Positions 16,397-26,800 of a stretch of DNA of 51,037 bases are shown here, piece after piece. Position 1 is the stretch's first letter. Every line of letters starts with the position of its first letter. Made by a program: the position numbers and the translations under genes. The notes beneath the pieces are model-generated. The model worked only from the letters and a program-made list of their open reading frames with translations, did not search any database and was not told the origin of the DNA. Origin of the DNA: Phreatobacter sp. (GTDB taxonomy: Bacteria > Pseudomonadota > Alphaproteobacteria > Rhizobiales > Phreatobacteraceae); the NCBI RefSeq assembly GCF_030691135.1, contig NZ_JAUYFA010000084.1, positions 1-51,037 of the forward strand, given 5' to 3'.

Positions 16397-17320
16397 TTAC
16401 CCGTCGTTGCCGAGGGGGTGCAGGTCCCGCACGAGGCTTTTCAGCCGCTCGTCCAGCACATGGGTATAGATCTGCGTCGTCGCAATGTCGGCATGGCCGA
16501 GAAGCTGCTGGACGGCGCGCAGATCGGCCCCGTTCTGCAGCAGATGGCTGGCAAAGGCGTGGCGCAGCACGTGCGGCGACACCTTGGCGGCGGAGAGCCC
16601 GGCTGCACCAGCGACACCCTTGAGTTCACGGCCGACATGCTGGCGCGTCAGATGGCCGCTCTCGCCGGAGGACGGGAACAGCCATTTCGACGGCCCGAAG
16701 CCGGCCGTCTCGCGCAGGGCGAGATAGGCGGCCATGGCGTCCTTCGCGGCACCGTTCAGCGGCACGATGCGCTCCTTGTCGCCCTTGCCGCGCACCATGA
16801 GGAAACGCTGGTCGCGGCGCGCCGCGGTCACCGGCAGGGCGATGAGTTCCGACACCCGCATGCCGGTGGCGTAGAGGAGTTCCAGAAGGCAGGTGATCCG
16901 CGCCGCCCTGAGGCGCTCGCCGACAGGCCGCGCGGCGTCGTCCAGGCCCTCGCGGGCGACGGCGAGCAGGCGGTCGACCTGGGCCAGCGCCAAGGTCTTG
17001 GGCAGCGGCCGGCCGCGCCGCGGGCCTTCCAGCACGGCGGCGGGGTCCTCGCCGTTCATGCCCTCGGCATAGAGGAAGCGATGCAACTGGCGAACCGCCG
17101 ATAGCCGGCGGGCGACGGAGGCCGTCTTCAGTCCGCGCGACTGGCAATCGGCCAGATAGTCGCGAATCGTCGCCGTCGTGACCGCTTTCGGGCTCGCTCC
17201 GACGGCGCCGAGGAAACCGGCATAGTCGTCGAGGTCGCGGCGATAGGCCTCCAGCGTATTGCGCGCCGCGCCGCGCTCGGCGGCCATCATGTCGAGAAAC
17301 AGGTCGATCTCGCCGGCCAT
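16397..17320 (-). CDS. xerD: Site-specific tyrosine recombinase XerD
   Basis: A 307-residue tyrosine recombinase. The N-terminal SAM-like domain has FLDMMAAERGAARNTLEAYRRDL; the catalytic domain has R155 (ATGMRVSEL), a Lys in GKGDKER (about 179-182), H250 and R253 (HVLRHAFASHLL), H276 (LLGHADIATTQIYTHV) and the nucleophile Y285. All active-site residues are present. With XerC it resolves chromosome dimers at dif. The XerD rather than XerC call rests on the GHADIATTQIYTHV motif and the adjacent accA, typical neighbours in Rhizobiales. It starts 4 bp after a small membrane-protein gene. Confidence 0.93.
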   Translation of the reverse strand: MAGEIDLFLDMMAAERGAARNTLEAYRRDLDDYAGFLGAVGASPKAVTTATIRDYLADCQSRGLKTASVARRLSAVRQLHRFLYAEGMNGEDPAAVLEGPRRGRPLPKTLALAQVDRLLAVAREGLDDAARPVGERLRAARITCLLELLYATGMRVSELIALPVTAARRDQRFLMVRGKGDKERIVPLNGAAKDAMAAYLALRETAGFGPSKWLFPSSGESGHLTRQHVGRELKGVAGAAGLSAAKVSPHVLRHAFASHLLQNGADLRAVQQLLGHADIATTQIYTHVLDERLKSLVRDLHPLGNDG

Positions 17321-17324
17321 CGCG

Positions 17325-17474
17325 CTACCGGCGCGGCTGCAGGCGGGCGGGCGGGACCTGCACGCTCATCTCGCGCGCCTCCGGCTCCACCAGATAGGCG
17401 AGCGCCAGCATGCCCGAAAAGCCGAGCCCGGCGAGCACGAAGAGGATCAGCAGGAAACGGAACAGCGTCGGCAT
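17325..17474 (-). CDS. Small single-span membrane protein upstream of xerD
   Basis: A 49-residue reading frame from ATG 17474 to TAG 17325-17327. It reads MPTLFRFLLILFVLAGLGFSG, then MLALAYLVEPEAREM, then SVQVPPARLQPRR: one strong transmembrane helix followed by a short charged tail with VEPEAREM. It stops 4 bp before the xerD start codon, so the two are translationally linked. Proteins of this size and pattern sit at the same place in other Rhizobiales as I know it, and have sometimes been mislabelled. Function unknown; the C-terminal tail is probably outside the membrane. Confidence 0.72.
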   Translation of the reverse strand: MPTLFRFLLILFVLAGLGFSGMLALAYLVEPEAREMSVQVPPARLQPRR

Positions 17475-17651
17475 GACGGGAGGCGCCCTTGTCCGAATCG
17501 TGTTGGACCATCAAAGCCGGTCCCGGGCAAGCCGCAAGCGGGCGGCGGTCCGCAGAGCGCTTCCTCCACCAACGCTGCAAACCGTGGACAGGCCGGTTCT
17601 GCCGCTTCCAGCGACGGCGGCGGCCTTCTATGGTCCGGCGCGCGAGGACCC

Positions 17652-18464
17652 ATGACGCTCAAGATCGCCACCTGGAACATCAACTCCGTCCGTCTGCGCA
17701 TCGAGACGGTCGCCCGCTTCGTCGGCGAGCATCAGCCGGACGTCCTTTGCCTGCAGGAGACCAAGTGCATCGACGGCCAGTTTCCGCTGGCCGACGTCCG
17801 CCGCATGGGCTTCGAGCACATCGCCATCCACGGGCAGAAGGGCTACCACGGCGTCGCCGTGTTTTCCCGCTTCGGCCTCGCCGACATCGACCGCCGCGCC
17901 TTCTGCGGCAAGAACGACGCGCGGCACATCGCGGTGACCCTCGCCGAGGGGCCTGCCGCCGGCACCCGCATCCATAATTTCTACGTCCCGGCCGGCGGCG
18001 ACGAGCCCGATCCCGTGGTTAACGACAAGTTCGCCCACAAGCTCGGTTTTCTCGACGAGATGGAGGCCTGGGAGGCGCTGCGCGTCGGCGCCGGCGCGGA
18101 CCGCGCCATTCTCGTCGGCGACCTCAACATCGCCCCGCTCGAGCACGACGTGTGGAGTTCGAAGCAGCTCGCCAAGGTTGTCTCGCACACCCCGCTCGAG
18201 CGCCGGCGGTTGACCGAGGTGGCGGCGGCCGGCGGCTGGGTCGACATGATGCGCGCGCTCACGCCCGAGCCGCAGAAGCTCTACACATGGTGGAGCTACC
18301 GTTCGGCCGAGTGGGACACCGCGGACAAGGGCCGCCGCCTCGACCATGTCTGGCTCAGCCCGGCGCTCGCCCCCGCCATGCGCTCCGTCGAAATCCTGCG
18401 CGAGGCACGCGGCTGGGACCGGCCCTCCGACCACGTTCCGGTGATCGCGACGCTGTCGCCCTGA
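17652..18464 (+). CDS. xth: Exodeoxyribonuclease III (AP endonuclease)
   Basis: A 270-residue Xth/ExoA protein of the EEP superfamily. It starts MTLKIATWNINSVRLR with the metal-site Asn; E36 lies in LCLQETKC; then QKGYHGVAVFS, GDLNIAP (Asp and Asn of the site) and the final DHVPVIATL (catalytic Asp-His). It cleaves DNA 5' to abasic sites and removes 3' blocks in base-excision repair. ATG 17652 is chosen over in-frame starts as far back as 17259, which would add unlike sequence. It lies divergent from the small membrane protein and xerD. Confidence 0.96.
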   Translation: MTLKIATWNINSVRLRIETVARFVGEHQPDVLCLQETKCIDGQFPLADVRRMGFEHIAIHGQKGYHGVAVFSRFGLADIDRRAFCGKNDARHIAVTLAEGPAAGTRIHNFYVPAGGDEPDPVVNDKFAHKLGFLDEMEAWEALRVGAGADRAILVGDLNIAPLEHDVWSSKQLAKVVSHTPLERRRLTEVAAAGGWVDMMRALTPEPQKLYTWWSYRSAEWDTADKGRRLDHVWLSPALAPAMRSVEILREARGWDRPSDHVPVIATLSP

Positions 18465-18531
18465 CGATGCAGGACGGATTGTGTTGCGCTGCATCACCCG
18501 AAGGCCCTATGGCGGCGCCGGGGTGGTTTCG

Positions 18532-18560
18532 TTGACACCCCGCGGGGCCGCTTCTAGGGT
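18532..18560 (+). promoter_or_regulatory. Candidate sigma-70-type promoter for etfBA
   Basis: TTGACA (18532-18537), a 17-bp spacer and TAGGGT (18555-18560) stand about 70 bp before etfB. The -35 element is a perfect consensus match and the spacing is ideal; the -10 element is weak, as is common in GC-rich alphaproteobacteria. Confidence 0.55.
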
Positions 18561-18631
18561 GCGCGCCCGGTCGAAATGACTTTTAAAACCGATTATCCGA
18601 GCGAAAAATCATCCGCTCGGGGAGGGACATG

Positions 18632-19381
18632 ATGAAGATCCTTGTGCCCGTGAAACGGGTCGTCGACTACAACGTCAAGATCCGCGTGAAGCCCGACGGC
18701 TCCGGGGTCGAACTCGCCAATGTGAAGATGTCGATGAACCCCTTCGACGAGATCGCCGTCGAGGAGGCCATCCGTCTCAGGGAAAAGGGCGTGGCCACCG
18801 AAATCGTCGTCGTCTCCATCGGCGCGCAGGGTGCCGCGGAGACGATCCGCACGGCCCTCGCCATGGGCGCCGACCGCGGCATCCACGTGAAGACCGACGC
18901 GATCGTCGAGCCGCTCGCCGTCGCGAAGATCCTGAAGGGTGTTGTCGGTGAGGAGGCCCCGGGCCTGGTCATTCTCGGCAAGCAGGCGATCGACGACGAC
19001 GCCAACCAGACCGGCCAGATGCGCGCCGCCCTCCTCGGCTGGCCGCAGGGCACCTTCGCCTCCAAGGTGGAAGTGTCCGGCGACACCGTCTCGGTCACCC
19101 GCGAGGTCGACGGCGGCCTGCAGACCGTGACGCTGAAGACGCCGGCCATCGTCACCACCGACCTTCGCCTCAACGAGCCGCGCTACGCCTCGCTGCCCAA
19201 CATCATGAAGGCGAAGAAGAAGCCGATCGACGAGAAGTCTCCCGACGCCTACGGCGTCGACGTCACCCCCCGCCTCAAGGTCCTCAAGACCGCGGAGCCG
19301 GGCGGCCGCCACGCCGGCGTCAAGGTCGGCTCCGTCGCCGAACTGGTCGGCAAGCTCAAGAACGAAGCCGGGGTGCTCTGA
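18632..19381 (+). CDS. etfB: Electron transfer flavoprotein subunit beta
   Basis: A 249-residue protein beginning [20 protein letters not shown], with [21 protein letters not shown] and the AMP-binding [16 protein letters not shown], all in the form seen in alphaproteobacterial EtfB. With EtfA it carries electrons from acyl-CoA dehydrogenases to the membrane ETF-quinone oxidoreductase. ATG 18632 is preferred to the ATG one codon earlier because GGAGGG is then spaced normally. Its stop codon overlaps the etfA start as TGATG, so the pair is translationally coupled. Confidence 0.95.
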   Translation: MKILVPVKRVVDYNVKIRVKPDGSGVELANVKMSMNPFDEIAVEEAIRLREKGVATEIVVVSIGAQGAAETIRTALAMGADRGIHVKTDAIVEPLAVAKILKGVVGEEAPGLVILGKQAIDDDANQTGQMRAALLGWPQGTFASKVEVSGDTVSVTREVDGGLQTVTLKTPAIVTTDLRLNEPRYASLPNIMKAKKKPIDEKSPDAYGVDVTPRLKVLKTAEPGGRHAGVKVGSVAELVGKLKNEAGVL

Positions 19382-20316
19382 TGGCCACGCTCCTTCTCGC
19401 AGAACACGACAATGCCTCGCTGAAGGACCCGACGCTGAAGGCGCTAACCGCTGCGGTCGCGCTCGGCGCCCCGGTCACGGTGCTCGTCGCCGGCTCGGGC
19501 TGCCAGGGGGCCGCCGAGGCCGCCTCGAAGCTCGCCGGTGTTGCCAAGGTGCTGGTCGCCGATGCCCCCGCCTATGCCAACCTCCTGGCCGAGCCCACGG
19601 CGGCACTGATCGTCTCGCTCGCCGGCGGCTATGACGCGCTCGTCGCGCCGTCCACCGCCAACGGCAAGAACATCATGCCGCGCGTCGCCGCCCTCATCGA
19701 CGTGATGCAGATCTCCGACATCACCAAGGTGCTGGCGCCCGACACGTTCGAACGGCCGATCTATGCCGGCAACGCCATCCAGACCGTGCAGTCGACCGAC
19801 GCCAAGAAGGTCATCACCGTGCGCACCGCATCCTTCCAGGCGGCCGGCACGGGCGGCACCGCCACGATCGAGGCGGCCACGGCCGTCGCTGATCCCGGCC
19901 TGTCGACCTTCGCCGGCGAGGAGATCGTCAAGTCGGACCGTCCCGAACTCGGCGCCGCCAAGATCATCATCTCGGGTGGCCGCGCACTCGGCTCGAAGGA
20001 GAACTTCGCCAAGGTGATTGAGCCCGTCGCTGACCGGCTCGGCGCCGCCATGGGCGCCTCGCGCGCCGCGGTGGATGCCGGCTATGCGCCGAACGACTGG
20101 CAGGTCGGCCAGACCGGCAAGGTCGTGGCGCCGGATCTCTACATCGCCGTCGGCATTTCGGGCGCCATCCAGCACCTCGCCGGCATGAAGGACTCCAAGG
20201 TCATCGTCGCCATCAACAAGGACGAGGAGGCGCCGATCTTCCAGGTCGCCGACTACGGCCTCGTCGGCGACCTCTTCACGATCCTGCCCGAGCTCGAGAA
20301 AGAGCTCGGCAAGTAG
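19381..20316 (+). CDS. etfA: Electron transfer flavoprotein subunit alpha
   Basis: A 311-residue protein. The first half has the nucleotide-binding-like fold and the second the FAD domain: [40 protein letters not shown], then [22 protein letters not shown], the classic EtfA C-terminal signature. It binds the FAD of the heterodimer. It is cotranscribed with etfB, and a strong hairpin follows the stop. hbd comes next on the same strand after 157 bp with its own space for a promoter. Confidence 0.96.
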   Translation: MATLLLAEHDNASLKDPTLKALTAAVALGAPVTVLVAGSGCQGAAEAASKLAGVAKVLVADAPAYANLLAEPTAALIVSLAGGYDALVAPSTANGKNIMPRVAALIDVMQISDITKVLAPDTFERPIYAGNAIQTVQSTDAKKVITVRTASFQAAGTGGTATIEAATAVADPGLSTFAGEEIVKSDRPELGAAKIIISGGRALGSKENFAKVIEPVADRLGAAMGASRAAVDAGYAPNDWQVGQTGKVVAPDLYIAVGISGAIQHLAGMKDSKVIVAINKDEEAPIFQVADYGLVGDLFTILPELEKELGK

Positions 20317-20327
20317 GCAGAGACCTG

Positions 20328-20365
20328 CTGCGGGCGGGGAGCCACCTCCGCCCGCAGTCTTATTT
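20328..20365 (+). terminator. Rho-independent terminator after etfBA
   Basis: CTGCGGGCGG and CCGCCCGCAG form a perfect 10-bp stem around a 10-base loop, followed by TCTTATTT. It begins 12 bp after the etfA stop and separates etfBA from the dehydrogenase gene downstream. Confidence 0.75.
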
Positions 20366-20473
20366 GCGGTCGGGATGGCGTCGGCGGCGGGACCGTCGTA
20401 GAGATGTCCGCCAGTTCGTTTTGATCGCACCGCCGCCCGACGCCACGCGCCGGGCCGTCCACCGGGTGGAACC

Positions 20474-21349
20474 ATGGAAATTCGCAAGATCGGCGTGATC
20501 GGCGCCGGACAGATGGGCAACGGCATCGCGCATGTGGCGGCTCTGGCCGGCATCGACGTGTCGCTGCACGACATCTCCGAGGATCGCATCAAGTCCGGCC
20601 TCGCGACGATCAATGGCAACATGAGCCGTCAGCTGTCGAAGAACCTCATTTCCGAGGAAGAGCGTCAGAACGCCCTGCTGCGCATCGGCGGCGCCCCCAA
20701 AGTGGACGACCTCGCCGACTGCGACCTCGTCATCGAGGCCGCCACCGAGAACGAGCAGGTCAAGGTCAAGATCTTCCAGTCCGTCTGCCCGGTGCTCAGG
20801 CCTGACGCGATCCTCGCCACCAACACCTCGTCGATCTCCATCACCCGCCTCGCCTCGACCACCGACCGCCCCGAGCGTTTCATCGGCATCCACTTCATGA
20901 ACCCGGTGCCGATCATGCAGCTCGTCGAGCTGATCCGCGGCATCGCCACCGAGGACGAGACCTTCGAGGCCTCCCGCGCGCTCTGCACCAAGCTCGGCAA
21001 GACGATCGCGGTGGCCGAGGACTTCCCGGCCTTCATCGTCAATCGCATCCTGCTGCCGATGATCAACGAGGCGATCTACACGCTCTACGAGGGCGTCGGG
21101 TCGGTCGAGGCCATCGACACCGGCATGCGGCTCGGCGCCAATCACCCCATGGGCCCCCTGCAGCTCGCCGATTTCATCGGCCTCGATACCTGCCTTTCGG
21201 TCATGCAGGTGCTTTATGAAGGCCTCGCCGATTCCAAGTACCGGCCCTGCCCGCTGCTGGTGAAATATGTCGAGGCCGGCTGGCTCGGCCGGAAGTCGCA
21301 GCGCGGCTTCTACGACTATCGTGGCGAGCGCCCGGTTCCCACCCGCTGA
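20474..21349 (+). CDS. hbdA: 3-hydroxybutyryl-CoA dehydrogenase
   Basis: A 291-residue protein of the short 3-hydroxyacyl-CoA dehydrogenase family. The NAD-binding fold starts [28 protein letters not shown] and the catalytic His in [15 protein letters not shown] follow, and the C-terminal helical domain has [11 protein letters not shown] and [19 protein letters not shown]. It oxidises (S)-3-hydroxybutyryl-CoA or runs in reverse, in beta-oxidation and polyhydroxybutyrate turnover. Its position after etfBA is a common alphaproteobacterial arrangement. Confidence 0.94.
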   Translation: MEIRKIGVIGAGQMGNGIAHVAALAGIDVSLHDISEDRIKSGLATINGNMSRQLSKNLISEEERQNALLRIGGAPKVDDLADCDLVIEAATENEQVKVKIFQSVCPVLRPDAILATNTSSISITRLASTTDRPERFIGIHFMNPVPIMQLVELIRGIATEDETFEASRALCTKLGKTIAVAEDFPAFIVNRILLPMINEAIYTLYEGVGSVEAIDTGMRLGANHPMGPLQLADFIGLDTCLSVMQVLYEGLADSKYRPCPLLVKYVEAGWLGRKSQRGFYDYRGERPVPTR

Positions 21350-21358
21350 CGGGCGCCG

Positions 21359-22555
<1,197 letters not shown>

Positions 22556-22739
22556 GCCTCGCGCTGGAAAGGGAGCGAATCGGCAGGGCCGAAAGCTGGC
22601 AGAGCTTACGTAACGCCATCACCTGCGGCCATCCCATTTGTCCCGGATGATGGCGGTATCCACATCTTGCACGCAGGACGCGCAAAGGCTTCGTTAACCG
22701 CACCGTGCGAGAGATGGGGTCCGGGACAGGAGACCACCC

Positions 22740-22925
22740 ATGTCGACAGTCGGTATCGCCAGCACGATGATCGCCATGCAGAGCGAGCAGACCCGCATGG
22801 GCATCCAGACCGCCATGGTCAAGCAGCAGGTCCAGGCCGACCAGGGCGTCGTTGACCTGCTGGCATCGGCGATTCAGGCGAGCCCCGCCCCCGGCACCGG
22901 ATTGACCGTCGACAAGACCGCCTGA
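22740..22925 (+). CDS. YjfB-family putative motility protein
   Basis: A 61-residue protein starting MSTVGIASTMIAMQSEQTRM, with a helical middle (QTAMVKQQVQADQGVVDLLASAI) and a short C-terminus ending DKTA. This pattern matches the small YjfB-like family annotated as putative motility proteins, known next to flagellar or chemotaxis genes in several bacteria. GGAGA lies 7-8 bases ahead of the ATG. There are no flagellar genes in the window, but it is divergent from the diguanylate cyclase, which fits a link with the motile/sessile switch. Function is not proven. Confidence 0.75.
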   Translation: MSTVGIASTMIAMQSEQTRMGIQTAMVKQQVQADQGVVDLLASAIQASPAPGTGLTVDKTA

Positions 22926-22929
22926 CCGG

Positions 22930-23808
22930 CTACCTGAACTTCTGGATGAACGGCTCCACCAGCGGCCCCCAGATGCGGATGCCGCCGGGATTGGGCAACA
23001 GCGCATGCCCGTCGCGACCGAAGGGCGGCAACAGCTGGAAGTCGAGGGCGCCGCCAGCGCTGCGATAGGCCTCCGCCATGCGGCGCGTCAGCTCCGGGCC
23101 GAACGACTGGTCGTTCTCCGTGTAGAGCCACAGCGCCGGCGTCCGTGCCCGCCGTCCCATGTAGCGCGCGTCACGCACCAGTTCGTCGAGGGCACAGGTC
23201 TGGCCGGTATCGCCCGCCCGCCCGCGACGACCACCGCCGAAATTGATCGTCCCGGCGACGGCCGGATGGTTCTCCGCCGCGAGCGCCGCGGCTGCCCAGC
23301 CTCCCGTCGATTGCCCGACGGCGATGACGCCGTCCTTGCGCACGAAGGGCAGCGCGGTCAGCCCGTCGATGACGGCGGAAAGATCGGCCGCATCGGCGCG
23401 CCCGGCGGCGAAATGGTTGGGCCTGCGGCAGGCAAAACGCTCGGCACGCTCGCCGCCGGTCAGGCCGTAGCCGCGCCGGTGGACGACGGCGACGACATAG
23501 CCCCGCTCGACGAACCAGGAGACGACATGGGGATAGACGCCATGGCGGGGCTCACCGTTGCGGGCGGCGTCGCCCGACGTGTGGTGGGTCATCACCACCA
23601 GTTGCCGCGGCGTATCACCGGCCGGACGGAAGACGATCGCCGCGATCTCACGTCCCTCGTCGGCATTGTGCGACAGGCGCCAGACCTGCTCGCGGTGAAC
23701 CGTGCCCTCGGCGCCCTCGGGCCGGGGAGCTTGGGCGGCGGTCTGGGCGGCGGCCGGAGCGCCGCAGAGGAGCGCGGCGGCCAGGATCAGAACTGAAAGC
23801 CGCCTCAT
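22930..23808 (-). CDS. Secreted alpha/beta hydrolase (dienelactone-hydrolase-like)
   Basis: A 292-residue protein with a clear signal peptide (MRRLSVLILAAALLCGAPAA, cleavage near AAAQ-T). The mature part is an alpha/beta hydrolase: LVVMTHHTSGD near the oxyanion hole, VVAVVHRRGYGLTGG, the nucleophile S167 in GQSTGG, an acid candidate in LYTENDQSF and a His in GRDGHALLP near the C-terminus. It would act in the periplasm as an esterase, lipase or peptidase; the substrate is unknown. Its start overlaps the end of the glutamate dehydrogenase gene by 4 bp (ATGA), so it is cotranscribed with it. Confidence 0.83.
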   Translation of the reverse strand: MRRLSVLILAAALLCGAPAAAQTAAQAPRPEGAEGTVHREQVWRLSHNADEGREIAAIVFRPAGDTPRQLVVMTHHTSGDAARNGEPRHGVYPHVVSWFVERGYVVAVVHRRGYGLTGGERAERFACRRPNHFAAGRADAADLSAVIDGLTALPFVRKDGVIAVGQSTGGWAAAALAAENHPAVAGTINFGGGRRGRAGDTGQTCALDELVRDARYMGRRARTPALWLYTENDQSFGPELTRRMAEAYRSAGGALDFQLLPPFGRDGHALLPNPGGIRIWGPLVEPFIQKFR

Positions 23809-26800
23809 GCGCGCACCAGATCGCCGAGCAGGCTCGCCGCGACCGTCGCCTTCGAGACGGTCAGGCCCGAACCGGCGATCTCCGCGACCGCCTTGCGGAT
23901 CCGTTCGGCCCGCCCGCCATGCACGGCCATCCAGGCATCGACCGCGGCGGCGCCGGAGGTATCGCCCGAGACCATGTCGGCGGTGATGCGGCGCTCGGCG
24001 TCGGCGATCGAATCGAGCGCCCGATCGAGGGCCAGCCGGTCGAAGTAGTCGGTGACGGTGATCGCCTTGGCCGCGCCCTTCATCTGGTCGAGGCGGAAGA
24101 CGGCCGATGCCGCGAAAGCGGTGGCGGCGACATCGGCGACGCCCCGCCCGGTCTGGTCGGCCACAGCAACGATATCGGGGGCGGCGGCGAGATGGTCGAG
24201 GCTCGCCAGCACGCCGGCGAGCGGGTCGGGAAGCCCGGCCGCCCGGAGTTCTGCCGTGCGGGCCGCCCTCGCCGCCGCGGCATCCGCCGGCAGCGCCGTA
24301 TCGAGGCTCGCCGCCACCGTCTCGATGCCGGCGCGATGGTGGGCGACGACATCGGCGAGGCCGCGGGTCAGGTCGACATTGCGGATGAACCAGATGACCC
24401 GGTCGATCAGCAGATCCTGGATCGCCGCATAGAGTTCGAGCTGCAGCGCCCCCGACACGCGGTTGTCGAGGCTGTCGAGTTCGGTATTCAGCGCCGTCAT
24501 CCCATAGGAGTCGCGCACGGCGGCGAAGGCCGAGGCGATGGTGGCGACGTCGGCGCCGGTCTGATCGATCAGCCGGGTGACGAAGGCGGGGCCGCCGCGG
24601 TTGATCATCGAGTTGGAGAGGCCCGTCGCGATGATCTCGCGGCGCAGCTTGTGGCTCTCCACGGCGTCAGGGAATTTGTCCTGCACCGGCCGCGGAAAGT
24701 AGCGGACCAGTTCGCGCGCCAGATAGGGATCGTCCGGCACCGACGAGGCGAGGAGGTGGTCGTAGAGATCGATCTTGGCATAGGCCAGCAGCACGGCGAT
24801 TTCCGGTCGGGTCAGGGGATCGCCGCGCCGGCGCCGGTCGGCCAGTTCCATCTCGTCCGGCAGGTATTCCACCGCCCGGTCGAGCTTGCCCTGCGTTTCA
24901 AGGCTCTGCATCAGCCTTTGCTGGAAGCCGAGATCCTCGAGGCCGCGCCGCTGCGACAGCGACAGCGCCAGCGTCTGAAGGTAGTTGTTGCGCAGCACCA
25001 GCTGGCCGACCTCGTCGGTCATGGTGGCGAGCAGCGCGTTGCGCGCGCCGCCGTCCAGCCGGCCGTCGCGCTCCGGCGTCGTCAGGGCGATCTTGATGTT
25101 GACCTCGACGTCCGACGTGTTCACCCCCGCCGAATTGTCGATGGCGTCGGTGTTGAGGCGAACCCCGGCGCGCCCGGCCTCGATGCGGCCCCGCTGGGTC
25201 ATGCCGAGATTGGCGCCCTCGCCCACCACCCTGGCACGAATGTCGGCGCCGGTGATGCGGATGGCGTCGTTGGCGCGGTCGCCGCCCTGGTCGTCGGTCT
25301 CGCCGCTGGAGCGCACATAGGTGCCGATGCCGCCGAACCACAGGAGATCGACCCGCGCCTTGAGGACGGCGTTCATCACCTCCTGAGGGGTCGCCTGGGC
25401 CTTCGGCAGGTCGAGCACCGCCTGCACCTCCGGCGACAGCGCGATGGACTTGGCCGAACGGGAGAACACGCCCCCGCCGGCCGAGATCAGGCTCTTGTCG
25501 TAATCGGCCCAGGACGAGCGCGGCAGGCCGAACAGGCGCTTGCGCTCGGCGAAGGCCGCCTCGGGATCGGACGAGGGATCGAGGAAGATGTCGCGATGGT
25601 CGAAGGCCGCCACCAGCTTGATGGTCTTTTCCAGCAGCATGCCGTTGCCGAAGACGTCGCCGGACATGTCGCCGACCCCGGCCACGGTGAAGGGCGTCAC
25701 CGAAATGTCGGTGCCCATCTCGCGGAAGTGCCGCTTCACGGCCTCCCAGGCGCCGCGGGCGGTAATGCCCATGCCCTTGTGGTCGTAGCCCTGGCTGCCA
25801 CCCGAGGCGAAGGCGTCACCCAGCCAGTGGCCCTTGTCGAGGGAGAGCTGGTTGGCGATGTCGGAGAACGTCGCCGTGCCCTTGTCGGCGGCGACGACGA
25901 GATAGGGATCGTCGCCGTCGTGCCGGACGGTTTCAGGCGGCGGCACGATGGTCGCCCCGTCGATATTGTCGGTGATCTGCAGGAGCGAGCGCACGAAGAT
26001 GCGATAGGATTCGGTCCCCTCGGCAAGCCAGGCGTCGCGCTGGCTCGCCGGCGGCAGGCGCTTCGGCACGAAGCCGCCCTTGGCGCCCACCGGCACGATG
26101 ACGGCGTTCTTCACCTGCTGCGCCTTGACGAGGCCGAGCACCTCGGTGCGGAAGTCCTGCGGCCGGTCCGACCAGCGCAGGCCGCCGCGCGCCACCTTGC
26201 CGAAGCGCATGTGCACGCCCTCGACCCGCGGCGAGTAGACGAAGATCTCATAGAGCGGGCGCGGCGCCGGCAGGTTGTCGATCCGCTTCGATTCGAACTT
26301 GACGGCGATCGTCGGCCTGACCTGCCCGTCCTCGCCGGTCTGGTAGAAATTGGTGCGCACCGCCGCCTGGATCAGGTTGATGAAGGCCCTGAGGATGCGG
26401 TCCTCGTCGAGCGAGGTGACATGCGCCAGGCTCTCCTCGAAGCGCGAGAGGAGATCGACGAGCTTCGCATTGCGCTCCTCCGGCGACAGGCCGAGCCGCG
26501 GATCGAAGCGCAGGTGGAACATCAGCACGATGCCTTTGGCGATCGCCGCATGTTTGCGCAGCGTCGCCCACAGGTAGTCCTGGCTGAAGGGTGCGCGGAT
26601 CTGCCTGAGGGTGCGGGCGAGGGTGCGGATGACCGCGACGTCCCGCCAGGCGAGACCCGCCTCCAGCGTCAGCGCATTGAATCCGTCGCTTTCCGCATCG
26701 CCGCGCATCACCGCCATGAGGGCTGATCCGAGTTTCTCGTCGAGCGCCTCGAGGTCGATGACCTGACCCCCGGGCCGGGCGAGCGACATGTCGTGCAGCC

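Noticed and set aside
23919-26726. A 935-codon + strand open frame and a second one (26793-28709) opposite the glutamate dehydrogenase gene
   Set aside because: They run antisense to a fully recognisable NAD-GDH. Their translations are rich in Arg, His, Gly and Asp without domains, as expected for the mirror frame of a high-GC gene.
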